Positions 51,236 through 59,633 are shown, counted from the stretch's first letter. The stretch: 64,000 bases of DNA from DASUAS01 sp963841415 (GCA_963841415.1 CAWJCN010000001.1:868001-932000); one strand, 5' to 3'. Numbers and translations: made by a program. The notes: generated from the letters alone by a model not told the origin.

Positions 51236-52186
51236 TCACGATGTGGTGTTGGTGACGGCGACGACCCAGGCCACCTGCTCGTCGAGCGCGCGACTCGAGA
51301 CCGCGGTCGGGAACAGGTCGAAGCCATGGAAGGTGCCGGCGTAGTTGTGCAGCTCGACGCTCACGCCCGCATCGAGCAGGCGGTGGGCGTACCGCAGGCC
51401 GTCGTCGCGGAGCGGGTCGAGCTCGGCGGTCATGATGTAGGTGGGCGGCAGCCCGCGCAGATCGGTGGCGCGGCCGGGCGCGGCGTACGCGGGCACGTCG
51501 CCGCGATCGGCGCCGAGGTAGTAGTTCCAGCAGCGCGCGACGTCGGAGCCGTCGATCATGGGAGTGCCGACGAAGCCGACCGAGGTGGTCTCCATCCGGT
51601 CGTCGAGGGTCGGGTAGACGAGGCACTGGAAGGCGAGTGCGGGGCCGCCGCCATCGCGGGCGAGGAGCGCGGTCGCGGCCGCGAGGGTGCCGCCCGAGCT
51701 GGCCCCGATCACGCCGATGCGGGTGGGGTCGATCCCCAGCGTCGACGCGGAGCCGACGATCCATCGGAGCGCGGCCGCACAGTCGTCGACCGCGGCGGGG
51801 TAGGGGTGCTCGGGCGCGAGGCGGTACTCGACCGAGACGACCACACAGTGACCGTCGAGTGCGAGCCGAACGCAGCGCGGCTCCTCGGAGTCGAGGTCGC
51901 CGGCGATGAAACCGCCGCCGTGCATGTAGAGCGCGCCGGCGCGTGGCGAGTCGCTGTCGCCCGGCGGCCGGTAGATGCGCACCCGCACGTCGTCTCCGTC
52001 CGCGGGGCCGGGAACGACCTGCTCGGTGATCTCGAGCAGCTCGCGGCCCGCGACCGGGGGGCGCTGGCTGCCGTATGCCCGCGCCCGGTCGCGTGCCTCG
52101 GCCGGTCCACCGGGTTCGAACGACGGGAGGACCGCGACGACCGCGGCGAGCTCCGGATCCACGGCGCCGGAACCTAAACCAACCAC
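51236..52186 (-). CDS. Alpha/beta hydrolase, hormone-sensitive lipase type
   Basis: 316 residues from GTG 52186-52184. The oxyanion 'MHGGGFIAGDLDSEEPRC', nucleophile elbow 'GASSGGTLAAA', acid 'TAELDPLRDDG' and catalytic His 'AGTFHGFDL' form a complete triad. 'SVEYRLAPEHPYPAAVDDC' is typical of HSL-type esterases. Divergent from a TetR regulator and leading into the substrate-binding gene; it might act on an ester whose product the regulator senses. The GTG is close to the operator, so a slightly later start is possible. Confidence 0.92.
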   Translation of the reverse strand: MVGLGSGAVDPELAAVVAVLPSFEPGGPAEARDRARAYGSQRPPVAGRELLEITEQVVPGPADGDDVRVRIYRPPGDSDSPRAGALYMHGGGFIAGDLDSEEPRCVRLALDGHCVVVSVEYRLAPEHPYPAAVDDCAAALRWIVGSASTLGIDPTRIGVIGASSGGTLAAATALLARDGGGPALAFQCLVYPTLDDRMETTSVGFVGTPMIDGSDVARCWNYYLGADRGDVPAYAAPGRATDLRGLPPTYIMTAELDPLRDDGLRYAHRLLDAGVSVELHNYAGTFHGFDLFPTAVSSRALDEQVAWVVAVTNTTS

Positions 52187-52188
52187 GA

Positions 52189-52209
52189 CAGAATCGCAAC
52201 TCGGTTCTG
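52189..52209. promoter_or_regulatory. Palindromic operator candidate between HSL and TetR genes
   Basis: cagaa (52189-52193) and ttctg (52205-52209) are exact inverted half-sites around an 11-base centre, in the 59-base divergent interval. This is the expected place for TetR-family autoregulation and control of the hydrolase. Confidence 0.5.
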
Positions 52210-52245
52210 ATTCAAAACGTCAGACCGATCCGGTACCGTGTACGC

Positions 52246-52884
52246 ATGGCCACCACCGAGGTGCAGGACACCGGTCGCCTCCGGCGCTCCCAGGCGGCCC
52301 GGCGGGAACGGGTGATCGACGCGGTGCTCGAGCTCGCCGCCGAGGGCGGCTACGACGCCATCCAGGTGCGAACGATCTCGGAGCGCACGGGGATCTCCAG
52401 CGACACCATCTACCGCTACTTCGGGTCACGTGATCGCCTGGTGGCCGAGGCGGTGGGGCAGTGGAGCGCCCGGGAGTTCTACGAGCCGGCCGCCGGCTGG
52501 CTCGACGGCGACACCCCGGCCGAGCAGCTGCTCGCGTACTACCGGCAGGTGTGGAGGGTCTGGGAGTCGAACCCGGGCATGCTCGAGACCTACGTCCGGG
52601 CCGCCATGGCCGAGGGCGACATCCCGGGTGGGATCGCCGACACGGGGGTGAGCAGCCTGGTGCCGGTCACCGAGTACGCGCTGCGCGACGTCGAACCCGA
52701 CTACCGTGCCGACGCCCTCGACATCGTCATGCACTTCACCCACTCGGCGATGACGTTCGTCGTGCGGGGACAGATGGCCGTCGCCGACGTGTACCCGCGC
52801 CTCGAACGCGCCGTGCGGCGCTTGGCGCAGCACCCGGCCATGGCCGACCACCGGCCCCGATCCTGGGACTGGACTCCGTCCTGA
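52246..52884 (+). CDS. TetR-family transcriptional regulator
   Basis: 212 residues from ATG 52246. N-terminal helix-turn-helix: 'RRERVIDAVLELAAEGGYDAIQVRTISERTGISSDTIYRYFGSRDRLVAEAV'. The C-terminal effector domain is helical, with 'QLLAYYRQVWRVWESNPGMLETYVRAAM' and 'ALDIVMHFTHSAMTFVVRGQM', suggestive of an acyl-CoA or steroid ligand, though this is inference from sibling regulators. It is transcribed away from the HSL esterase. Confidence 0.92.
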   Translation: MATTEVQDTGRLRRSQAARRERVIDAVLELAAEGGYDAIQVRTISERTGISSDTIYRYFGSRDRLVAEAVGQWSAREFYEPAAGWLDGDTPAEQLLAYYRQVWRVWESNPGMLETYVRAAMAEGDIPGGIADTGVSSLVPVTEYALRDVEPDYRADALDIVMHFTHSAMTFVVRGQMAVADVYPRLERAVRRLAQHPAMADHRPRSWDWTPS

Positions 52885-52995
52885 GTCGTCCCGAACGGGG
52901 AGCGGATCCTCGGTGTCCCGGGCGAGATCGCCGCGGGTCGTCGCCATCCGGGTTCGGTCGTGGAACTTTACATAACGAGGATTATGGGCGTTGGA

Positions 52996-53748
52996 CTAGG
53001 TATCGGGACCGTCCGCTCGGGCACGGACGCGCTCGGCGACGATCCGCTCGAACGCTTGCTTGAGGCGGGTCAGGCACTTGCGCCGGGTCACACCGAGGCC
53101 CGCAAGGACGCGGGCGCCGTCGGTGTCGGCGCCGGCCAGGATCGCCAGGAGCAGGTGCTCGGTGCCGACGTAGTTGTGACCGAGCTGCAGCGCCTCCTCG
53201 ACGGCCACCTGCAACACGGTGCGTGCCTCCGGGGCGAAGTTGGTACGGGAGGTCGGCTCGGCCCCCGCAGCCGGGAGGACCTCCTCGACCTGTGCGACGA
53301 TCTGGTCGGCGGTCAGTCCCATCTCGGCGAGCGTCTGCATCGCCAGGCCGTCGGGCTCGCTCACCAGTCCGAGCACGAGGTGCGTCGTGCGCACCTCGGT
53401 GTCGCCCCGGCGCTGCGCGTCGTCGCGGGCGACCTGGAGCACACCGCGAGCCCGCGGGGTGAACCGGCTGAGAAGACCCTCCTGGTTCCCCGGCGCGACG
53501 ACGAAGCGCTTCTGCGCCGCTTGCTTGCTGACGCCCATGCTCTCGCCGATGGCGCTCCACGTGGCGCCGTCGTCGCGGGCCTGGTGCACGAAGTGACCGA
53601 CCAGGTCGTCGCTGATCCCCTCCAGCCGTTGCGCGACGACGACCGCGTCCTGGAGCTGGAGCAACGGTTCGGCATCGGGGTGGAGGCGACCGACGAACCC
53701 GACGGCTTCGTCGAGCGTGATCGGAGCTTCGGCGTCGGACTGAGGCAC
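52996..53748 (-). CDS. Clp N-domain protein with N-terminal helix-turn-helix
   Basis: 250 residues from ATG 53748-53746. The first 80 residues include 'LVGHFVHQARDDGATWSAIGESMGVSKQAAQKRFV', a recognisable DNA-binding helix-turn-helix. Two Clp_N repeats follow: 'FTPRARGVLQVARDDAQRRGDTEVRTTHLVLGLVSEPDGLAMQTLAEMGL' and 'FAPEARTVLQVAVEEALQLGHNYVGTEHLLLAILAGADTDGARVLAGLGV'. No AAA ATPase is present, so it is not a ClpC chaperone itself. It may bind ClpC adaptors or substrate and sense proteotoxic stress. The promoter region has four GTCAAC/GTTGAC-like half-sites. Confidence 0.9.
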   Translation of the reverse strand: MPQSDAEAPITLDEAVGFVGRLHPDAEPLLQLQDAVVVAQRLEGISDDLVGHFVHQARDDGATWSAIGESMGVSKQAAQKRFVVAPGNQEGLLSRFTPRARGVLQVARDDAQRRGDTEVRTTHLVLGLVSEPDGLAMQTLAEMGLTADQIVAQVEEVLPAAGAEPTSRTNFAPEARTVLQVAVEEALQLGHNYVGTEHLLLAILAGADTDGARVLAGLGVTRRKCLTRLKQAFERIVAERVRARADGPDT

Positions 53749-53750
53749 GC

Positions 53751-53795
53751 GTCAACCGTACGTTGACAGACGGCTCCTGTCAACGTCAGATTGAC
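53751..53795. promoter_or_regulatory. Cluster of GTCAAC/GTTGAC half-sites upstream of the Clp-N/HTH gene
   Basis: The order is GTCAAC (53751-53756), GTTGAC (53762-53767), GTCAAC (53779-53784), then GTCAGATTGAC (53785-53795). GTTGACAG (53762-53769) and CTGTCAAC (53777-53784) form an exact 8-bp palindrome around seven bases. The gene begins at 53748, three bases away, so these sites are ideally placed for autorepression by the encoded helix-turn-helix. Confidence 0.6.
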
Positions 53796-53904
53796 GAGCT
53801 GGTCGCCGGTCTCGGGTTGAACTGCCGGTGAAATGGGCGCGTCAGGATCCTCGCATGCGGGGCGTCCACTCAACTGATCGCAGTCCGACGCCGACGACAA
53901 CGGG

Positions 53905-54576
53905 GTGACGTCCAACCTGCGCTCGCTGGCGCACCGCCGTTCCCTCCGTCTGGGCGTGGTCGTCGCCGCGGTGGCGATCTGCGTTTCGGCGTGTCTCCCG
54001 CCGCCGGGTGACAACAGCAACCCCCTCCCTGGCCCCGCGTGGTGGTCCGGCAGCTGCGACAGCGGCAACTACGCGGGTGCCCATCCGCTCGGCGCCTCGT
54101 ACCGCGGCGTCGACGTGTGTGGCCCGCGCCCCGGAGCCGACGGTGCGCCGAACCGCTTGGTGCGGTTCTACAGCGGCGCATGGGGCGAGCTCGAGTGGCA
54201 GTGCGTGGAGCTCTCGATGCGCTTCATGTACCTCGCGTACGGCGTGTCGCCGTACGGCGCGAACGGCAAGGACGTCGTCGACAACTACACGACCGCGTCG
54301 GGCGGTGGGCTGGTCAGGATCGGCAACGGAACGGTCGGTACCGCGCCCCGGCCCGGTGACGTGCTCTCGTTCGGGCCCACCAGCACGAGCCCGCTCGGCC
54401 ACACCGGGGTGGTCGAATCGGTGAACGTCGACGGCAGCGGGAACGGGTCGATCCGGATCCTGAGCCAGAACGACACCACGGACGGCTGGCGCACCGTCTC
54501 GGTCGGCCACTGGTGGGTCGACGGCCCTGCCGGCGGCCTCGGTGCCGTGGGCGGCTGGCTGCACGAGCCCAGCTGA
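53905..54576 (+). CDS. CHAP-domain cysteine hydrolase, lipoprotein
   Basis: 223 residues from GTG 53905. A signal peptide 'RSLRLGVVVAAVAICVSAC' ends in the lipobox VSAC, so a lipid-anchored Cys is expected at residue 30. The mature domain shows 'ELEWQCVELSMRFMYLAYGVSP' with the nucleophile Cys, 'GDVLSFGPTS' and 'LGHTGVVESV' with the catalytic His, as in CHAP amidases that cleave cell-wall peptides. A disulfide pair is likely near 'GSCDSGN...DVCGP'. Alone, without partner wall genes. Confidence 0.85.
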   Translation: MTSNLRSLAHRRSLRLGVVVAAVAICVSACLPPPGDNSNPLPGPAWWSGSCDSGNYAGAHPLGASYRGVDVCGPRPGADGAPNRLVRFYSGAWGELEWQCVELSMRFMYLAYGVSPYGANGKDVVDNYTTASGGGLVRIGNGTVGTAPRPGDVLSFGPTSTSPLGHTGVVESVNVDGSGNGSIRILSQNDTTDGWRTVSVGHWWVDGPAGGLGAVGGWLHEPS

Positions 54577-54605
54577 GCGTCGGCCGCAGCTGTGAGCGCC
54601 GACGG

Positions 54606-54950
54606 TCAGCCGATGCGGTGCGCGATCTGGAACACGTTGCCCCAGGGATCGCTCACCATCGCGCGTCGGTCGCCGTAGGGGGTGTCGAACGGCGCCTCGA
54701 TCGTGACGAGACCGGCGGCGACCGCGCGCTGGTGCACTGCGTCGGCGTCGTCGACGTACACGTAGAGGAACGCGGGGAACGCATCGCGCTCCCCCGCGCC
54801 CGACACCAGGACGATCGAGTTCCCGATGCGGACGTCGACGGGCCGTCCCGCGACCAGCTCCGCATCGGCGTCGAACACGGCCCGGAGCAACGCGACCAAC
54901 CCCTCGACGTCCACGGTCACGATGCGGGGCGTCACCGAGGCGTACTCCAT
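54606..54950 (-). CDS. VOC-family protein (PhnB/glyoxalase-like)
   Basis: 114 residues from ATG 54950-54948. 'VTPRIVTVDVEGLVALLRAVFDADAELVAGRPVDVRIGNSIVLVSGAG' and 'FLYVYVDDADAVHQRAVAAGLVTIEAPFDTPYGDRRAMVSDPWGNVFQIAHRIG' make two VOC modules; the ending 'DPWGN-(F)-(Q)-A' is characteristic. Substrate unknown. It ends 29 bases after the convergent CHAP gene. Confidence 0.88.
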   Translation of the reverse strand: MEYASVTPRIVTVDVEGLVALLRAVFDADAELVAGRPVDVRIGNSIVLVSGAGERDAFPAFLYVYVDDADAVHQRAVAAGLVTIEAPFDTPYGDRRAMVSDPWGNVFQIAHRIG

Positions 54951-55047
54951 CGCCGGAGACGCTAGCGGGCAGTCCTTCTGGTGAGGCGCCCGGGGTTTGC
55001 GGGCACCCCTCATCGGGCACGCGATGCGCACAACAGGGAGGTGTGTC

Positions 55048-55614
55048 ATGACCGCTCCCACTGCGCAGCCCGTTCGGCGCGTCGACCGTCATCACGTGCA
55101 CAGCGAGCTGCCGGCGAAGGACCCGATCAGCGTCGTCGCCGGCCCGTACGGGCACCCGTTCCATCCGATCCTCGTCACCGTCCCGATCGGTGCCTGGATC
55201 ACGAGCTTCGTCCTCGACATCGGATCGCGGACGTCCGACACGCCGGCTGCGCTCGCCCGGGGCGCGTGGTGGGCCATCGGCGTCGGCATCGTCGGTGCGT
55301 TGGCGGCTGCCGTGTTCGGTCTGCTGGACCTGCTCGACATCCCGCGCCGAACGCGCGCGTTCCGCACCGGCCTGTTCCACATGGGGATCAACCTCGGTGT
55401 GGTCGCGGCGTTCGTCGCCTCGTTCATCTGGCGTGATTCGCGGGGCGTGGCGATGGAGACGTCGATCGGCCAGATCGTCCTCAGCGCCGTCGCACTCGTG
55501 TTCCTCGGTGCCTCCGGGTTCCTCGGCGGGATGCTCGCGTATCGGTACGGAGTGCGGGTGGCGGCTGAAGCGGACCAGGCCGAGGGCTACCGCTCACGGC
55601 ACTCGTCGAACTGA
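55048..55614 (+). CDS. DUF2231 family membrane protein
   Basis: 188 residues from ATG 55048 with gggagg upstream. 'YGHPFHPILVTVPIGAWITSFVLDIGSRTS' is the DUF2231 opening, followed by three more helices ('WWAIGVGIVGALAAAVFGLLDLLDI', 'GLFHMGINLGVVAAFVASFIWR', 'GQIVLSAVALVFLGASGFLGGMLAYRYGV'). The His residues in the first helix may bind haem or quinone, as suggested for the family. No assigned function. Confidence 0.88.
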   Translation: MTAPTAQPVRRVDRHHVHSELPAKDPISVVAGPYGHPFHPILVTVPIGAWITSFVLDIGSRTSDTPAALARGAWWAIGVGIVGALAAAVFGLLDLLDIPRRTRAFRTGLFHMGINLGVVAAFVASFIWRDSRGVAMETSIGQIVLSAVALVFLGASGFLGGMLAYRYGVRVAAEADQAEGYRSRHSSN

Positions 55615-55736
55615 GGCGATCAATTCCGGCGCGCATCGCGGTCTGCATCGGGGACACAGCTGAGAGGAGCCCCCGATGCCACACCCGGTCTGCGCCCCGG
55701 CGGCAAGCGCGAGATGGGCCCCGAATGACCAACGGC

Positions 55737-55782
55737 AAAAGGTAGCGATGTGGCTCACATGTGAAACAGGTCGCTACCTTTT
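55737..55782. promoter_or_regulatory. Perfect 12-bp inverted repeat upstream of amidohydrolase
   Basis: aaaaggtagcga (55737-55748) and tcgctacctttt (55771-55782) are exact inverted copies with a 22-base centre that itself contains the palindrome cacatgtg (55756-55763). The stem could end transcription from the upstream gene in both directions, or the arms could be an operator. The amidohydrolase ATG follows 53 bases later. Confidence 0.6.
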
Positions 55783-55835
55783 GGGAGGAGTCCGAGACCT
55801 TTCGCGCCCGAGAGCGCCACGCCGGGGGTAACCGC

Positions 55836-57164
55836 ATGCGCACGGAAGACCTGATCCTGGTCAGCGTCGACGACCACGTCGTCGAGCCGCCGTCACTGGC
55901 CGAGTACCTGAAGGACCACGTGCCGGCGACGTACAAGGAGCGGGTCCCCCGCGTCATCCGCCGTGACAACGGCACCGACGCGTGGCTCATCGAAGGCCAG
56001 GAGATCGCGACCTTCGGCCTCAACGCGGTCCAGGGTCGCCCCCGCGACAGCTGGGGCTCCGACCCCGCCAGCTTCGATCAGGTCCGGCCCGGCACGTTCG
56101 ACGTGCACGAGCGCATCCGCGACATGAACGTCAACGGCGTGCTCGCGTCGCTCAACTTCCCCTCGTGGCCCGGCCTCGGCGGCCAGTTCTTCGTGCAGAA
56201 CGACGACACCGAGTTCGTCGAGGTGATGATCCGCGCCTACAACGACTGGCACATCGACGAGTGGTCCGGCGCGTACCCCGGGCGTTTCATCCCGCTCGCC
56301 CTCAGCGGTTTCGTGCTCGGTGCCGACTGGATGGCCACCGAGATCGCCCGGGTCGCGGAGAAGGGCTGCCACGCGGTGTCGTTCCACTCCGAGCCACACC
56401 GCTTCGGCACCGCCGACATCCACGGCCCCGAATGGGACCCGGCCTGGCAGGCGTGCAACGACCTGGGCAGCGTCGCCGTGTTCCACTTCGGCGGCTTCCC
56501 CAACTTCATGCCCCGGACGCCGTTCTCGGTGATCCCCCACGCCATGCCGTTCCAGACGTCGATCTTCGCGGCCGAACTGCTGTGGTCGCCGATCATGTTG
56601 AAGTTCCCGAAGATCAAGATGGCGCTGGCCGAGGGCGGCATCGGCTGGGCGCCGTACTTCCTCGAGAAGGCCGACTTCGTCTACGACCACCACCGCGCGT
56701 GGACCGGCGCCGACTTCGGGGACAAGCTCCCGAGCCAGGTGTTCCGCGAGCACGTGCAGACGTGTTTCATCGACGACAGCACCGGCCTGCGGAACCGGCA
56801 CCAGATCGGCGTCGACACGATCACGTGGGAGGCCGACTACCCGCACTCCGACAGCACGTGGCCCGAGTCGCCCGAGGTGCTGATGAAGTCGCTGGAGCAG
56901 GTCGGCGTTCCCGACGACGAGATCCACATGGTCACGTGGGAGAACGCGTGCCGCTGGTACCAGTTCGACCCGTTCCAGCACCGCTCCCGCGAGGAGTGCA
57001 CCGTGGGTGCGCTGCGAGCGCAGGCGACCGACGTCGACACCACGCCGCGCGAGTACGGCGGCTTCGACGCCCACGCCGAGGTCGCGCACCTCGACAAGGA
57101 CAACGCCACCAATTTCCTGTCGAAGAACAACACGATGACGGCGCCGATCGGAGCCGACAGCTAA
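55836..57164 (+). CDS. Amidohydrolase family protein (COG2159/ACMSD-like)
   Basis: 442 residues from ATG 55836; the longer frame from GTG 55761 starts inside the inverted repeat. The TIM-barrel amidohydrolase 2 signature 'ILVSVDDHVVEPPSLAEYL' includes the metal-binding pair (here D-D-H instead of H-x-H), and 'VAVFHFGGFPNFM', 'KMALAEGGIGWAPYFLEKADF' and 'ITWEADYPHSDSTWPES' provide later ligands. Some members decarboxylate aromatic or heterocyclic acids and others hydrolyse C-C or C-N bonds; the reaction here is not predictable. Convergent with the acyl-CoA dehydrogenase. Confidence 0.88.
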   Translation: MRTEDLILVSVDDHVVEPPSLAEYLKDHVPATYKERVPRVIRRDNGTDAWLIEGQEIATFGLNAVQGRPRDSWGSDPASFDQVRPGTFDVHERIRDMNVNGVLASLNFPSWPGLGGQFFVQNDDTEFVEVMIRAYNDWHIDEWSGAYPGRFIPLALSGFVLGADWMATEIARVAEKGCHAVSFHSEPHRFGTADIHGPEWDPAWQACNDLGSVAVFHFGGFPNFMPRTPFSVIPHAMPFQTSIFAAELLWSPIMLKFPKIKMALAEGGIGWAPYFLEKADFVYDHHRAWTGADFGDKLPSQVFREHVQTCFIDDSTGLRNRHQIGVDTITWEADYPHSDSTWPESPEVLMKSLEQVGVPDDEIHMVTWENACRWYQFDPFQHRSREECTVGALRAQATDVDTTPREYGGFDAHAEVAHLDKDNATNFLSKNNTMTAPIGADS

Positions 57165-58255
57165 AGGCCGATCGACCGTGCGACCGCTTCGAGGTGGGTT
57201 GCGGCTCCCCCGCCCGTCAGCTCGTAGGCCTTCGCCCGCCGGGTGAAGAGCTGCAGGTCGAACTCCATCGTGAAGCCGATCGCGCCGTGCACCTGGTGGG
57301 CGCGGGCGAAGATGCCGGGCAGCACATCGCGCGCGTAGGCGTTGGCGAGCGCGACCGCACGCGACGCGCCCACGGGATCGTCATCGTGGTGATCGAGTCG
57401 CCACGCGGCTTGGAGTGCGAGCACGCGCATGGCGTCGATCTCCACGCGCATGTCGACGCACTGGTGCGACACGGCCTGGTTCACGCCGATGGGCCGACCG
57501 AACTGCTCGCGGTTCGACGCGTGGTCGACCGCGAGGGCGAGCGCACCACCCGCGAGACCCACCGCGTACGCGGTGTCGACGACCGTCTGATGCGCGAGCG
57601 CGCGCTCCAGCAGGTCGCTGCCGTGCACCACGTCGTCGCGCCGGAACGCGACATCGGTGAACGTCACCGACGCGAACGGCTCGGGCGCGAACGTGTCGTG
57701 CCGCTCCCGATGCACACCCGGCGCGTCGGCCGCGATCGCCACCAGCAACCGCGTGCCCAGGTCGACGTCCACCATCAGGATGTCGGCGACCGCGCCGAAC
57801 GGCACAGTCAGCTTCGTGCCCGACAGCTGCCACCCGTCACCCGTACTCGTGACGAGGAGCTCGTCGCCGCCGCGGGGCCCGACCACCGCCAGCGCCGCGA
57901 TCGCCTGACCGGACGTCAGCCGCGCCAACCAGCGGGCTCGCGACACGTCGGAGCCACCCCACAGCACCGGCAGCGTCGCTGCGTACGACGACAGGAGCGG
58001 CAGCGTGGCTGCGCCCCGCCCCAGCTCCTCGGCCAGCACCGCGAGCTCGAGGAGGCCGTAGCCCGCGCCGCCGCAGTCCTCGGGCAACGCGATGCCGGGC
58101 CAGCCGAGCTCGCACGCCTGCTTCCACAGGTCGGCCGAGTAGCCATCGGGCTGCTCCTCGGCGTCCCGCGCCGACTTGGTGGTGTACGTGCGCTCGAACA
58201 GTTGGCGCGCTGACTCCGCGAGCAGCCGTTGGTCGTCGTCGAGGGTCAGGTCCAC
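57161..58255 (-). CDS. Acyl-CoA dehydrogenase family protein (small subunit type)
   Basis: 364 residues from GTG 58255-58253. Flavoprotein acyl-CoA dehydrogenase: 'LTLDDDQRLLAESARQLFE', 'WPGIALPEDCGGAGYGLLELAVLAEELGR', the 'NREQFGRPIGVNQAVSHQCVDM' signature and 'QVHGAIGFTMEFDLQLFTRRAKAYEL'. It forms a pair with the larger enzyme next to it. In mycobacteria such pairs form alpha2-beta2 enzymes for steroid side-chain CoA esters, a comparison made on layout only. The stop overlaps the amidohydrolase stop (three bases). Confidence 0.92.
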   Translation of the reverse strand: MDLTLDDDQRLLAESARQLFERTYTTKSARDAEEQPDGYSADLWKQACELGWPGIALPEDCGGAGYGLLELAVLAEELGRGAATLPLLSSYAATLPVLWGGSDVSRARWLARLTSGQAIAALAVVGPRGGDELLVTSTGDGWQLSGTKLTVPFGAVADILMVDVDLGTRLLVAIAADAPGVHRERHDTFAPEPFASVTFTDVAFRRDDVVHGSDLLERALAHQTVVDTAYAVGLAGGALALAVDHASNREQFGRPIGVNQAVSHQCVDMRVEIDAMRVLALQAAWRLDHHDDDPVGASRAVALANAYARDVLPGIFARAHQVHGAIGFTMEFDLQLFTRRAKAYELTGGGAATHLEAVARSIGL

Positions 58256-58260
58256 TGCAT

Positions 58261-58446
58261 CTCCATCACACCGGTCGATTCCGTTCCGGCGTCCCGGCCG
58301 TCCGGCCACGCCTCCACTCCGTCTCCATCACACCGGTCGATTCCGTTCCGGCGTCCCGGCCGTCCGGCCACGCCTCCACTCCGTCTCCATCACACCGGTC
58401 GATTCCGTTCCGGCGTCCCGGCCGTCCGGCCACGCCTCCACTCCAT
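58261..58446 (+). repeat. Three tandem 62-bp units between two acyl-CoA dehydrogenase genes
   Basis: Unit boundaries are 58261, 58323 and 58385, each starting ctccatcacaccggtcgatt, with the opening of a fourth at 58447. The units look identical. 62 is not a multiple of three and the block lies between the two genes, so it does not code. It could be transcribed as a repeated leader in the minus direction, as its complement ends in atggag close to the next gene. Confidence 0.95.
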
Positions 58447-58451
58447 CTCCA

Positions 58452-59633
58452 TCACGCGCTCCGCGGGAGGCCGAGCCCACGCTGGGCGATGATGTTCTTC
58501 TGCACCTCGGTCGTGCCCGCGGCGACGGTCACCGGGATGCTCTCCAGCCACTGGCGCTGCATCTCGCCGTCGAGCAGACACCACGGATCGTCGTCGAGGA
58601 GCAGCCCCTGCGGCCCGAGCACCGCGAGTCCCACCTGACCCGCCAGCTGTTCCACCTGCGTGTTGTGGATACGCGCGATCGACGCTTCGATCGCCGGCAC
58701 CTCCCCCGCGGCCTGGATCGAGATCGCGCCGTAGTTCAACAACTTCGCCGCCTCGATGCGCGTCGCCAACGTCGCGAGCCGCGCGCGCACCGCGGGATCG
58801 TCGGCGAGCGGCCGCCCGCCGACCACCGTGTCGCGCGCGTACGCCACGAGGTGTTCGAGCACGCGATTCGCGCGCGCGTACCGCGCGATGCCGATGCGCT
58901 CGAACGCCAACCCCTCCCCCACCAGGGTCCAGCCCGCGTCCTCGTCGCCCAGGCGGTCGCTCGCTGGGATGGCCGCGTCGTCGAAGAAGATCTCGCTGAA
59001 CTCGCTCTTCCCCGCCATGCTCGGGATCGGCCGCACGGTGATGCCCGGAGTGCGCATGTCGACGAGGAACATCGAGATGCCCTGTTGCTTCTTCACGTCG
59101 GCGTTCGTGCGTGCGAGCAGCAGGCAGAAGTCCGCCGGCGCGTCGGCGTAGCTGTTCCAGATCTTCTGGCCGTTGATCACGTAGTGGTCGCCGTCGCGCA
59201 CCGCGCGCGTCTTCAGCGACGCGAGGTCGGAACCGGCTTCAGGCTCGGAGAAGCCCTGACACCAGAGCACGTCGCCCGCGGCCATGCGCGGCAGGTGCCG
59301 GGCCTGCTGCTCGAACGTCCCGAAGCGCATGATGAGTGGCCCGATGTAGTTGAGGTTCATGTACTGCGGTCCGCGCGGCTCGCCGGCCGCCCACATCTCC
59401 TCGCGCACGACGGCCTGCTGCCACACCGAGCCGTCGGCCCCGCCGTGTTCCCCCGGCCAGCTCAGCGTGAGCCATCCACGCGCCGCGAGCTTCTGGCAGA
59501 ACTCGCGCGTGAACGGCATCGCCCGCTCGTCGTCGACGAAGACCGTCTTCCACCACTCGGGCAGCTCGTCGTCGAGGAAGGTCCGCAGTTCGGCGCGGAA
59601 GGCCTCATCCTCGGGCGTGAAGTCGAAGTCCAT
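58452..59633 (-). CDS. Acyl-CoA dehydrogenase family protein (larger subunit type)
   Basis: 393 residues from ATG 59633-59631. 'MDFDFTPEDEAFRAELRTFLDDELPEW', the signature 'WCQGFSEPEAGSDLASLKTRAV', 'VINGQKIWNSYADAPADFCLLLART' and 'PVTVAAGTTEVQKNIIAQRGLGLPRS' are all present. It should oxidise an acyl-CoA to the 2-enoyl-CoA, feeding electrons to ETF. It precedes the smaller acyl-CoA dehydrogenase across the 62-bp repeat block, and the two were probably one operon before the repeat expanded. Confidence 0.94.
   Translation of the reverse strand: MDFDFTPEDEAFRAELRTFLDDELPEWWKTVFVDDERAMPFTREFCQKLAARGWLTLSWPGEHGGADGSVWQQAVVREEMWAAGEPRGPQYMNLNYIGPLIMRFGTFEQQARHLPRMAAGDVLWCQGFSEPEAGSDLASLKTRAVRDGDHYVINGQKIWNSYADAPADFCLLLARTNADVKKQQGISMFLVDMRTPGITVRPIPSMAGKSEFSEIFFDDAAIPASDRLGDEDAGWTLVGEGLAFERIGIARYARANRVLEHLVAYARDTVVGGRPLADDPAVRARLATLATRIEAAKLLNYGAISIQAAGEVPAIEASIARIHNTQVEQLAGQVGLAVLGPQGLLLDDDPWCLLDGEMQRQWLESIPVTVAAGTTEVQKNIIAQRGLGLPRSA

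Noticed and set aside
49881..52199. Single long frame joining the HSL hydrolase region to the substrate-binding protein
   Set aside because: The HSL domain is in another frame from its own GTG at 52186. The binding protein has its own ATG, signal peptide and ribosome-binding site at 51212.
55982..58213. 743-codon plus-strand frame over the amidohydrolase and acyl-CoA dehydrogenase
   Set aside because: Arg/Pro-rich shadow without homology; both real genes are recognised in other frames.
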